DNA of 9,309 bases from NCBI GenBank assembly GCA_046732855.1, contig JBKPNX010000095.1:1-9309 (forward strand), in the 5' to 3' direction. Each line of letters begins with the position of its first letter. Position 1 is the first letter of the stretch. The position numbers were made by a program, and so were the translations under genes. Positions 1 to 6,249 of this stretch are shown piece by piece. The notes beneath the pieces were generated by a model. That model was not told the origin of the DNA and ran no database searches. It saw only the letters and a list, made by a program, of their open reading frames with translations. This DNA comes from JBKPNX01 sp046732855 (GTDB lineage Bacteria > Pseudomonadota > Alphaproteobacteria > Geminicoccales > Geminicoccaceae).

Positions 1-2112
1 GATCTCGGCCAGCATCTCCGAGAAAGGCCACGTCGTAGGCGGCGCTTCGCGCCACAGCCCACGAAGCTCGCTCAGATCGCGCTGAAATGCCTTGCCGGTC
101 ATCTGATAGCCGCACGCCATCAAGGCGTCCGCCTCGTTGGAGGTGAACGCGTCGAGGTCGGTGCGAAGCTCGGCTAGCGCCTGCTGGAAATCCTTCCGGA
201 CGCCATACTTGGACAGCGGGGCGCGCCGGAGATCATAACTGCTCTGCGACGACACGCGTCGGATCATATCCGCGTCCAGTCCCGCCTTCATGTGAACGAA
301 CATGAAGCCACGAAGCAGGCCCGAGAGGTGGCGGGCGCTGAGATCGGCGAAGCTGGCGAGGCGGACGCGCTCCATTAGCGTATCGAGCGATCGCTTGACG
401 TGCCCGACGAGGCCGGTGATCCCTGGCGCCGGCGCCATTTGCAGCATCAGCTGGCCGCACGCATCGCTGACGAGAAGGACATTGCAGTTGAGCGCCAGCA
501 GGGACACGGTGCCCTGATTGTCGTGGACGCCACCGTCAACCAGTTGAACCTGGATGCCATCATACGCATCGTCGATCCGCAGCGGTGCGAAGATACCCGG
601 TACGCAGGCGGAAGCGGCCACGGCGCGGCAAAGCTCCATTTGCCAGCCAGCCCCCGGCGCGTACCACCCCCACTCCAGGCGCGGCACGCTGTCGGCAGCC
701 TCGTGGATCGCCCAGGGGGATTCGCCCATCCACGTCGGCGTGAACTGCCAAGCGTGACCGGTGTTTACCGTAGTCGCGTTGAGGACGAGCACCGGCACCT
801 TGTCGCTGCGCAGCCAGTTGTGCTTGCCCGGATGAAACGATTCAGACCCGGTTAGCTCCGCGGAGTGGTCTGCCGGCGTGAACACAAGGTCATGCATATA
901 GATCGTGTCGGCCCATTCGCCCAGCGGCCGATAGAAGCGCTCATCGAGAGACCTTGCGGTTCGCTCCGGATCGAGCACACCCTTCTGGTCCTTGAGGAGG
1001 AGGCGCCATATGGTGGCTGGGAGCGTCGGCTGAACCTCCCGGCGCAGGTTCAGCGTCACGGCCGAGTGGAAATGCTCGATCAAATCTCGCACTAGCTGAA
1101 CGTAGTCATCGCGACCAAGGCCGGGTGGACCGTCTTTCAGACGGCGCCGTAAGACGAGCCAATAACACGCCCCGACGATGCTACCGCCAGACACGCAGGA
1201 CAGCACCTCGATGTGGCGGAGGGCATCGAGCTCGGCGAGCCGCGCGAGCACCCCGAGGTGGTAGAACGATGCCCGAAAGCCGCCGCCCGAGAGGGCGAGC
1301 CCGACCCGGCCGACGATCGCTGATCGAGCCGCATCGGCAGCCCCTGGCAGGAGCTTCTCGAAAAATTCTCGAATCTCTTGGTGGTCGAGGGGCTGCTCCT
1401 CGTGAAGATGCGCAAGATGCCCGAGCTGTCGCGCCGTGGTCTGCAACTTCCAGGGCGCCGGCCTCTTTTGAACAGGCGCGAGGGCCTCGCCAGCCTCGCG
1501 GTAGCGCTGGAGACCGAACAACGCCTCGGCGCGGCTGGCGGCGGGCCACCACTCGCCCGTCTGCGGCAGGTCATCCACGATACGCTGTCTGAGCTGACGT
1601 GCCCGCTCGCGCCGCTCGACCGGCGCGTCGCCGGCGTGCGCGAGCACGTCCTGAAGGAACGCCGCGTTGATGTGCGGATAGGCGTCGCCCCCGAGTTTCG
1701 GCCCCGCGGCCCGCGTGTACAGCGCCGCCGCCGCCTGAAGATCCTGGATTTGCCCGAGATCCTGCCATCGGCGTTTGTGGATACCTCCGGCAATGCCGAG
1801 CGTCTCCGCATCGCCGTCGAGCGCCGGGTCGGCGAGGCAGAATTCCTGACCCATCAGAGCGAGCGCGCGGTCGTGACGGTCGGCGGCACCCAGCTCTGGA
1901 TCTTTGCTGGTGAGAAGGGCCTCTTGACGGCACAGCTCCTTGCTAGTACTTGCGGGCACCAAATCGCGGTCCTCACGGAGCCGTGCCAGCACCTGCCGCG
2001 CGAGGGAGATCTCGTCTTCCTCTGTGAGACGTTGCCACAGGGAGTTGGCCTCGTTGAAGGTCAACATTTCACCGCCGAGATATTGGCGCGCCTGATATGC
2101 GGTGGTGGACAT
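1..2112 (-). CDS. Patatin-like phospholipase with N-terminal TPR-S/DUF4071-like repeat domain (3' end outside window)
   Basis: Reading the minus strand from the ATG at 2112-2110 gives 704 uninterrupted codons to the window edge, so the C-terminus is missing. The start is supported by AGGAGG at 2123-2118, five bases before the ATG. Residues about 60-250 are helical. They carry LGIAGGIHKRRW (105-116) and YPHINAAFL (145-153), which resemble the signatures of the MAP3K TRAFs-binding / TPR-S type repeat domain. Residues about 268-545 form a patatin/cPLA2-type lipase: oxyanion-hole loop SGGGFRA (275-281), nucleophile motif VSGGSIVG with Ser311, and catalytic-Asp motif DGGVHDNQG with Asp526. All catalytic elements are present, so the enzyme should be active as an acyl-lipid hydrolase. 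No signal peptide or clear membrane segment is seen, which suggests a cytoplasmic or membrane-associated enzyme. Lipase identity is sure; the N-terminal domain name is likely; a role as a signal-gated effector is inference. Third codon positions look more mixed than in the neighbouring genes, especially near the start. Confidence 0.92.
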   Translation of the reverse strand, partial: MSTTAYQARQYLGGEMLTFNEANSLWQRLTEEDEISLARQVLARLREDRDLVPASTSKELCRQEALLTSKDPELGAADRHDRALALMGQEFCLADPALDGDAETLGIAGGIHKRRWQDLGQIQDLQAAAALYTRAAGPKLGGDAYPHINAAFLQDVLAHAGDAPVERRERARQLRQRIVDDLPQTGEWWPAASRAEALFGLQRYREAGEALAPVQKRPAPWKLQTTARQLGHLAHLHEEQPLDHQEIREFFEKLLPGAADAARSAIVGRVGLALSGGGFRASFYHLGVLARLAELDALRHIEVLSCVSGGSIVGACYWLVLRRRLKDGPPGLGRDDYVQLVRDLIEHFHSAVTLNLRREVQPTLPATIWRLLLKDQKGVLDPERTARSLDERFYRPLGEWADTIYMHDLVFTPADHSAELTGSESFHPGKHNWLRSDKVPVLVLNATTVNTGHAWQFTPTWMGESPWAIHEAADSVPRLEWGWYAPGAGWQMELCRAVAASACVPGIFAPLRIDDAYDGIQVQLVDGGVHDNQGTVSLLALNCNVLLVSDACGQLMLQMAPAPGITGLVGHVKRSLDTLMERVRLASFADLSARHLSGLLRGFMFVHMKAGLDADMIRRVSSQSSYDLRRAPLSKYGVRKDFQQALAELRTDLDAFTSNEADALMACGYQMTGKAFQRDLSELRGLWREAPPTTWPFSEMLAEI

Positions 2113-2117
2113 ATGTT

Positions 2118-2123
2118 CCTCCT
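2118..2123 (-). promoter_or_regulatory. Ribosome binding site of the patatin-like gene
   Basis: The minus strand reads AGGAGG followed by AACAT and then the ATG at 2112. This near-perfect Shine-Dalgarno decides the start of the patatin gene. It shows that the gene has its own strong initiation signal rather than relying on coupling to the operon upstream. Confidence 0.8.
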
Positions 2124-2284
2124 GTTCGGTGTGTAGTGCCGAGCGACCCTTGGATTGCTTACTGTCCTCAACGACAACTAGTGCAATGCCATTCGACCTC
2201 AGCCAGCCACTACAACACTCGCTCGCCGAAGGGCGCGCATCGTGGCCGAGTCAAACGTTAAAGGCAATGCTCTCCGGATCGATC

Positions 2285-2329
2285 AAAACCCCGAGGTTTG
2301 TTTGCCCGTTGGTGACAGACGAAACGGGT
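2285..2329 (-). terminator. Possible weak terminator after the phospholipid operon
   Basis: On the minus strand, 26 bases after the stop codon of the last operon gene, there are two small inverted repeats. The first pairs AACGGG/CCCGTT (2323-2328 with 2305-2310, loop of 12). The second pairs AAACC with GGTTT (2295-2299 with 2286-2290) around a four-base loop and ends in TTTT. Position and the short T run fit an intrinsic terminator, but both stems are short. Read-through into the patatin gene cannot be excluded. Confidence 0.3.
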
Positions 2330-2354
2330 TCGGTTGCCGTATCCCGTCGCTTGC

Positions 2355-2960
2355 TTAGCGCAGGGTCTGCACGGCGACTGTGATCCGGGTCGCGGTGGTG
2401 AGCCAGCAGAGCAGGCCGAAGGTCAGCGCAATCCACGGGAACAGCGCCGGCCACAGGCAGGCCAGCACGAACGCGCCGATCGTCTCGGTGCCCTCGGTCA
2501 GCCCGCCCAGGTAATAGAGCGACTTGCGGCCGCGCAGCTCGGTCGAGACGCCGCGCTTGGCCGCCATGATCGCGTAGGCCAAAAACGACGAGCCGGTGCC
2601 CATGAAGCTGAAGATCAAAAACGCGGCGGCCGGCGCATTGGCCGCCGGGTCGGCCAGGGCGAACGCGAACGGCACCGCCGCGTAGATCAGGAAATCGAGC
2701 ACGATGTCGAGAAAGCCGCCGAGGTCGGTCAGGCCGCGGCGGCGCGCGACCGCGCCGTCCAGCCCGTCGCACAGCCGGTTCAGCAGGAGCAGGGCGAGGC
2801 CGAGCAGGTAAGCGCGTCCGGCGATCGCGGCGGCGGCGCCAAGGCCGATCGCGAAGCCTGCGACCGTGACCGCGTTGGCGGAAATGCCGGACGCGACAAG
2901 CGGGCCGCTCAGCCGGTCGAGCGGCGGATCGATCAGGCGGCGCAGGCGCGCATCGAGCAC
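2355..2960 (-). CDS. CDP-alcohol phosphatidyltransferase family membrane protein (YnjF-like)
   Basis: A 201-residue protein of the CDP-alcohol phosphatidyltransferase family. These enzymes transfer a phosphatidyl or related group from a CDP-linked donor to an alcohol, within the inner membrane. The signature is visible: D65, D68-G69, A72-R73, G81, D85 and D89. The spacing between AR and G is seven residues, one shorter than in PssA, as in the YnjF-like branch. Several hydrophobic segments flank the motif (about 30-60, 90-130, 160-190). The start is GTG at 2960, with a GAGGGG stretch a few bases upstream; no in-frame ATG competes. The gene begins 30 bases after the pssA stop, so it is probably co-transcribed with psd and pssA. 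Family membership is sure, but the acceptor alcohol cannot be told: glycerol phosphate, inositol phosphate or something else are all possible. Confidence 0.9.
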   Translation of the reverse strand: MLDARLRRLIDPPLDRLSGPLVASGISANAVTVAGFAIGLGAAAAIAGRAYLLGLALLLLNRLCDGLDGAVARRRGLTDLGGFLDIVLDFLIYAAVPFAFALADPAANAPAAAFLIFSFMGTGSSFLAYAIMAAKRGVSTELRGRKSLYYLGGLTEGTETIGAFVLACLWPALFPWIALTFGLLCWLTTATRITVAVQTLR

Positions 2961-2990
2961 GCTCGCCCCTCGGCCGGCTTGATCTCGCGC

Positions 2991-3857
2991 TCAGCGCGCC
3001 TTGGAGCGGGCGCTTTCGCGGTCGTCGCGCTCGCCGCCGAACTGGACGATGTGCGGCGCCGTGGTCTCCGGTTGGGCGGTCGCCCCGCTTGCGCTCGCGT
3101 CGCGGCGGCTGAGGCGCCAGGCGCTCCACCAGCCGACCGGCAGGCTCGCCAGATAGATCACGCCGATCGCAAGCAGCGTGTGCCAGGGCACGCTCGACAG
3201 CGCAGCGACGAACAGGCCGACGCCGACCAGAGTCGGCAGGACCCAGTCCGGCTTGATCCGCACCACCACGGTCTTGATCGAGAAAGTCGGAATCCGGCTG
3301 ACCATCAAGAATGAGACGGCAACCATGGCCAGCGCATTGAGAGCCCACGTCCGCGGCCAGTCGGCCTCGAAGGCGAACGCCATCAACATCGGAATGATCG
3401 CGCAGCCGGCGGCGGCCGGCGCGGGCATGCCGGTGAAGAAGCGGGACATCCACACCGGCCGGTCGGTGGCTTCGAGCTCGGTGTTGAAGCGCGCCAGACG
3501 CAGCGCGCAGCAGGTGGCGAACAGGAGCGCGAGCGCCCAACCGAGCGCCTTCACCTGGTGCAGCGACCACAGATAGACCAGGATCGCGGGCGCCACGCCG
3601 AAGCTCAGGAAATCGGCGAGCGAATCCAGCTCGGCGCCAAGCTTGGAGCTGATCTTGAGCAGCCGCGCCGAGCGGCCATCGAGGCCATCCAGCACCCCCG
3701 CCACGATGATCAGCGCGACCGCCAGCTCGAAGCGCCCGTCCAGGCCATAGCGAATCGCGGTCAGCCCGGCGCACAGGCTGAGCACGGTGAACATGTTGGG
3801 CAGGAGATGAATCAGCGGTTGTGCGCGTGGCCGCCGTCGTTGCCTTCGCCTGAGCAT
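2991..3857 (-). CDS. pssA: CDP-diacylglycerol--serine O-phosphatidyltransferase
   Basis: This integral membrane enzyme of 288 residues makes phosphatidylserine from CDP-diacylglycerol and L-serine, the first committed step to phosphatidylethanolamine. The complete CDP-alcohol transferase motif is present: D57, D60-G61, A64-R65, then eight residues to G74, D78 and D82, followed by the FLSFGVAPA segment typical of bacterial PssA of this type. A basic N-terminus (MLRRRQRRRPR) precedes the first membrane helix, and further helices run through to about residue 245. The polar, charged tail after about 250 is probably cytoplasmic and poorly ordered. The ATG overlaps the psd stop by one base (TGATG on the minus strand), and TGGAGG lies eight bases upstream inside the psd end. 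This implies translational coupling. Both the sequence and its position next to psd support the call. Confidence 0.96.
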   Translation of the reverse strand: MLRRRQRRRPRAQPLIHLLPNMFTVLSLCAGLTAIRYGLDGRFELAVALIIVAGVLDGLDGRSARLLKISSKLGAELDSLADFLSFGVAPAILVYLWSLHQVKALGWALALLFATCCALRLARFNTELEATDRPVWMSRFFTGMPAPAAAGCAIIPMLMAFAFEADWPRTWALNALAMVAVSFLMVSRIPTFSIKTVVVRIKPDWVLPTLVGVGLFVAALSSVPWHTLLAIGVIYLASLPVGWWSAWRLSRRDASASGATAQPETTAPHIVQFGGERDDRESARSKAR

Positions 3858-4573
3858 CAGCTACGCCTCCATCCGCGGACCGGCTGGTTGCGCCGGCCGT
3901 CGGCGAACACGGTCTCGCCCGCAACCGCGCGCTGGCCGACGGCGACGAGCGGCGCGCAGCCGTCCGGCAGGTAGACGTCGCAGCGGCTGCCAAATCGGAT
4001 CAGCCCGATCCGCTGGCCGGCGGCCACGACGTCATCCTCGCTCACCGCGCACACGATCCGCCGCGCGATCAGCCCGGCGATCTGGACGCAGCCGTAGACG
4101 TCGCCGTGGCTCGTCTCGATGCGCAGGGACTGGCGCTCGTTGTCCTCCGACGCCTTGTCCTGCGCGGCGTTCAGGAATTTGCCGGGATGATGGGCGAGCC
4201 GGGTGATCCGCCCGCCGACGGGTGCCCGATTCACGTGTACGTCGAAGATGTTGAGGAACACGCTGATGCAGGTGCGGGGGGCGTCGCCGAGCGCCAGCTC
4301 GGGCGGCGGCCGGCGCGGCGCGATCGCCTGAATCACGCCGTCCGCCGGGCTGACCACCAGGTCGTCGCCCTGCGGCGAGACGCGCGGCGGGTCGCGAAAG
4401 AAATACGCAGTCCAGGCGGCGACCAGAAGCCCGAGCCAGAACAGCGGCGCGAACAGCAGCCCGAGCAGCACGGCGGCCACGAGCCCGCCGGCGACGAACC
4501 GCCAGCCGTCCCGGTGGATCGGCACCGCCGCCTGGCGCACGTTCTCGACCAGATGCTCGAGCAGCCTGCCCAT
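3857..4573 (-). CDS. psd: Phosphatidylserine decarboxylase proenzyme
   Basis: A 238-residue proenzyme that converts phosphatidylserine to phosphatidylethanolamine at the inner membrane. It is of the short form found in alphaproteobacteria, archaea and some Gram-positives. Self-cleavage is expected between Gly195 and Ser196 in RFGSRCDVY, giving a large beta chain and a small alpha chain whose N-terminal serine becomes the pyruvoyl group. Other family marks are FFRDPPR (58-64), SPADG (75-79), the FLNIFDVHVNRAP block (106-118) and the HHPGKFLNA block (128-136). One or two membrane segments at about 26-57 anchor it. The start at 4573 is supported by GGAAGG at 4586-4581, seven bases upstream. It is the first gene of the operon and runs directly into pssA, whose product makes its substrate. 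Confidence 0.96.
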   Translation of the reverse strand: MGRLLEHLVENVRQAAVPIHRDGWRFVAGGLVAAVLLGLLFAPLFWLGLLVAAWTAYFFRDPPRVSPQGDDLVVSPADGVIQAIAPRRPPPELALGDAPRTCISVFLNIFDVHVNRAPVGGRITRLAHHPGKFLNAAQDKASEDNERQSLRIETSHGDVYGCVQIAGLIARRIVCAVSEDDVVAAGQRIGLIRFGSRCDVYLPDGCAPLVAVGQRAVAGETVFADGRRNQPVRGWRRS

Positions 4574-4580
4574 GCTCTTC

Positions 4581-4640
4581 CCTTCCGGGGCAGATATCGG
4601 CCTTCTGGGGCAGATATCGGCTTCCTGCGGCAGATGTAGG
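4581..4640 (-). repeat. Threefold 20-bp tandem repeat before psd
   Basis: Three direct copies of 20 bases lie head to tail at 4581-4600, 4601-4620 and 4621-4640. The two copies nearest psd differ at one base; on the minus strand they read CCGATATCTGCCCC, one variable base, then GAAGG. The outer copy is more diverged (CCTACATCTGCCGCAGGAAG). Each copy ends in a purine-rich GAAGG or GGAAG, and in the copy next to the gene this is the psd Shine-Dalgarno itself. The period is not a multiple of three, so this is not a protein repeat. The array lies in the psd leader and could arise by slippage. Confidence 0.85.
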
Positions 4641-4661
4641 CGCTTGCCGAGATGCCGTCAA
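4633..4661 (-). promoter_or_regulatory. Candidate sigma-70-type promoter for psd-pssA operon
   Basis: On the minus strand, TTGACG (4661-4656, five of six matches to the -35 consensus) is followed after 17 bases by TACATC (4638-4633), a poor -10 with three of six matches. The -10 lies in the outermost copy of the tandem repeat, so transcription would begin inside the array, leaving a leader of about 50 bases. Spacing is ideal but the -10 is weak. Confidence 0.3.
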
Positions 4662-5179
4662 AGCAGGCCACGACATCCGCGCGGCAATCGGCGCGCCGCA
4701 CGCAGGCCAACAGCGCTCAAGCCGCCATGCCTGTCCAGCCAAGCCTTTGATCGTACCGCATTCTTTGGGTTCGTTTGGTCTCCCGTATACCCCTGCGACC
4801 GACCTTCGCGCGAGAGTCGATCCTCGGTCAGGTCGGCCGTCGGACACGATCCCTCAAGTCACCGGCCGTGCGCACGTTCGGGTTCGTCCGTGCCCGGTCG
4901 AAGCGCACGGCATCGCGCAACGTCGCGACGATGAGGCGATCGTCGACGATGCGACCGTCGCTGATCGAACCGGCTGGTGGCGGAATGGTGTGCTCTACCG
5001 GAGGTGCGCTCGCGAGAGTCGACGAGCATAGCACGGGTAAGGAGTTTTTGCCATCGATGCGGCCTTCTCCTGCGGCTGGTAAGGGCGCAAAACCACTGCT
5101 CATTAACCTTCGTTTCGAGCGGTCCATGCGACCCTGGGAATCCGTGCGCGCGCCGAGCGGCTTGGTCGTTTAGCGGCAG

Positions 5180-5241
5180 CGGTCAGACGACCGGGCAACG
5201 ATCGGCAAGGCGCTCGCCACGGGAGGCGGCGCCTTGCCGAT
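5180..5241. other. Two adjacent stem-loops, one with a perfect 12-bp stem
   Basis: ATCGGCAAGGCG at 5201-5212 pairs perfectly with CGCCTTGCCGAT at 5230-5241. Inside the 17-base loop, CGCC (5215-5218) can pair with GGCG (5225-5228) to extend the hairpin. Just left, CGGTC (5180-5184) pairs with GACCG (5189-5193) around the loop AGAC. No T run follows on either strand, so a standard intrinsic terminator is doubtful. A structured RNA or a DNA palindrome element is possible. Confidence 0.55.
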
Positions 5242-5297
5242 GCCATAGCAGGCAGGGGCGCCGGCCTTGCCCAGGGGCCCGCTCGCCCGCAGCAGGT

Positions 5298-5417
5298 CTA
5301 GATGATCGCGTCAGGGCTGCGCGGCTTCGTGACCCAGCCGGCCAGGGCAAGTGACAGTGCGATCAAGTAATGATCGAAGCGGCGCTGCGAGCCTCCAGAC
5401 GAGGCACTGCGGTGCAT
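5298..5417 (-). CDS. Possible small 39-residue membrane-type protein
   Basis: A short minus-strand frame from ATG 5417 encodes 39 residues. A polar N-terminus with RRFDHY precedes a hydrophobic stretch YLIALSLALAGWV (about 20-32) and a short basic/polar tail. An AGG lies eight bases upstream. The same frame is open back to a GTG at 5597, which would overlap the HNH gene start and is less likely. No family was recognised. The hydrophobic stretch is short for a membrane helix. Chance is a real alternative in DNA this rich in GC. Confidence 0.2.
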   Translation of the reverse strand: MHRSASSGGSQRRFDHYLIALSLALAGWVTKPRSPDAII

Positions 5418-5578
5418 TCGGTCGGCCTGACCCGTCGTGTCGGGCGCTGGATGCACCCGGGAGTGCGCCGGCCGGGCCTTGAATTCATCACAATCATCGT
5501 CTAGCGGTACTGTCGCGCAGTCGGCCCAGATCTGGGGATCCGGAGTGAGGCGAAGAACAGCAAGACGGGCAGGATGAC

Positions 5579-6160
5579 GTGAGAGCGAGCGAACCACACG
5601 GTTTGCCCCCGCTCGACGCCTGTCCCGCGTTGGTGCTCAACGCCGATTATCGCCCTCTCAGCTACTTCCCGCTGTCGACCTGGCACTGGCAGGAAACCGT
5701 CAAGGCGATCTTTCTCGAGCGGGTGCTGGCCCTGTCGCACTACGATCGAGTGATCCGCTCGCCATCGTCGGTGCTGCGCCTGCCGAGCGTGGTCGCGCTC
5801 AAGGAGTACATACCCCAGAACCGCCGGCCGCCGTTCACTCGGTTCAACGTGTTCCTGCGCGACCGCTTCAGCTGCCAGTACTGCGGCGACGGCCGGCCCA
5901 CCTCGGAGCTGACCTTCGACCACCTGGTGCCGCGCTCGCGCGGCGGTACGACCAGCTGGGCCAACGTGGTGACCGCGTGCACCGGCTGCAATCTCACCAA
6001 GGGCAGCCGCCTGCCGGAGGAATGCGGCATGCGGCCGCTGAGCAAGCCGCGGGCGCCGACCACCTTCGAGCTGCAGGAGCGGGGTCGGGGGTTCCCGCCG
6101 AACTTCCTGCACGAGAGCTGGCGCGACTTCCTGTACTGGGACACCGAGCTCGAGCCCTGA
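5579..6160 (+). CDS. HNH endonuclease family protein
   Basis: A 193-residue protein of the HNH nuclease superfamily, which cuts DNA using a beta-beta-alpha-metal site. The N-terminal part ALVLNADYRPLSYFPLS (17-33) and the block FTRFNVFLRDRFSCQYCG (86-103) match a well-conserved alphaproteobacterial family. The nuclease core is C99-x2-C102, then DH (114-115), P118, GG (122-123), N129, and C134-x2-C137-N138-x2-K141. The cysteine pairs probably hold a structural zinc. The tail FPPNFLHESWRDFLYWDTELEP is also typical of this group. The start is GTG at 5579, with AGGA at 5571-5574. No phage or restriction-modification partner is adjacent, so its biological role is unknown. Family assignment is firm, and activity is likely because the metal-site residues are present. 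Confidence 0.93.
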   Translation: MRASEPHGLPPLDACPALVLNADYRPLSYFPLSTWHWQETVKAIFLERVLALSHYDRVIRSPSSVLRLPSVVALKEYIPQNRRPPFTRFNVFLRDRFSCQYCGDGRPTSELTFDHLVPRSRGGTTSWANVVTACTGCNLTKGSRLPEECGMRPLSKPRAPTTFELQERGRGFPPNFLHESWRDFLYWDTELEP

Positions 6161-6162
6161 GC

Positions 6163-6179
6163 AGCGGCCGTCCGCTTTT
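6163..6179 (+). terminator. Candidate weak intrinsic terminator after HNH gene
   Basis: Two bases after the HNH stop codon, AGCGG (6163-6167) and CCGCT (6172-6176) form a stem around the loop CCGT, followed by TTT. The stem is short and the T run brief, but the position suits a terminator separating the HNH gene from the TAXI gene. Confidence 0.38.
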
Positions 6180-6186
6180 GCGCCGG

Positions 6187-6215
6187 TTGGCGAGCGTGGC
6201 GAAACCCGGCATAAC
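6187..6215 (+). promoter_or_regulatory. Candidate sigma-70-type promoter for the TAXI gene
   Basis: TTGGCG (6187-6192, four of six to the -35 consensus), 17 bases, then CATAAC (6210-6215, four of six to the -10 consensus). Start of transcription would be near 6222, leaving a leader of about 28 bases with GGGGAGG at 6234-6240. It sits just after the candidate terminator, which makes independent transcription plausible. Confidence 0.35.
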
Positions 6216-6249
6216 GTGCCGGATGCGGCCACAGGGGAGGCAAAACGCC

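Larger units (their letters stand above)
4641..5578. other. Long intergenic region between divergent psd operon and HNH gene
   Basis: About 940 bases with no convincing gene. Several frames stay open because of high GC, but none has a recognisable motif, good ribosome binding site and sensible composition together. Contents seen: a perfect 12-bp palindrome ATCGTCGACGAT (4939-4950), two hairpins at 5180-5241, and a short minus-strand frame at 5298-5417. A TTGAAT at 5479-5484 could be a -35 for the HNH gene, but no good -10 follows. The segment may be a leader plus decayed sequence; no transposase remnant or terminal repeat was recognised. Confidence 0.6.

Noticed and set aside
1137..1933. Long minus-strand frames of 224 and 120 codons, and plus-strand frames of 151 to 252 codons, over the left 2.1 kb.
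   Set aside because: They are shadows of the 704-codon patatin frame, which has the conserved catalytic motifs and the ribosome binding site.
2124..2250. Promoter elements for the patatin gene (for example TTGCAC 17 bases before AGTAAG on the minus strand).
   Set aside because: Only three of six matches in each box; not distinguishable from chance.
2251..3993. A 580-codon minus-strand frame across pssA and the CDP-alcohol gene, with a protein-like tail ending LGVLIDPESIAFNV.
   Set aside because: It is in a different frame from two clear membrane enzymes, is rich in Arg/Ala/Gly typical of shadows, and has no start for the tail alone. The tail at about 2251-2350 reads naturally but no gene could be supported.
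4939..4950. Perfect palindrome ATCGTCGACGAT.
   Set aside because: It sits in a run of similar GATCG/CGACG words far from either gene start, so it is likely low-complexity coincidence.
4828..5127. A 99-codon minus-strand frame in the psd-HNH intergenic region.
   Set aside because: No ribosome binding site or family motif was found, and overlapping plus-strand frames are equally open, so chance is the simpler explanation.
5479..5507. TTGAAT with a 17-base spacing to TAGCGG as an HNH promoter.
   Set aside because: The -10 matches the consensus at only two positions.
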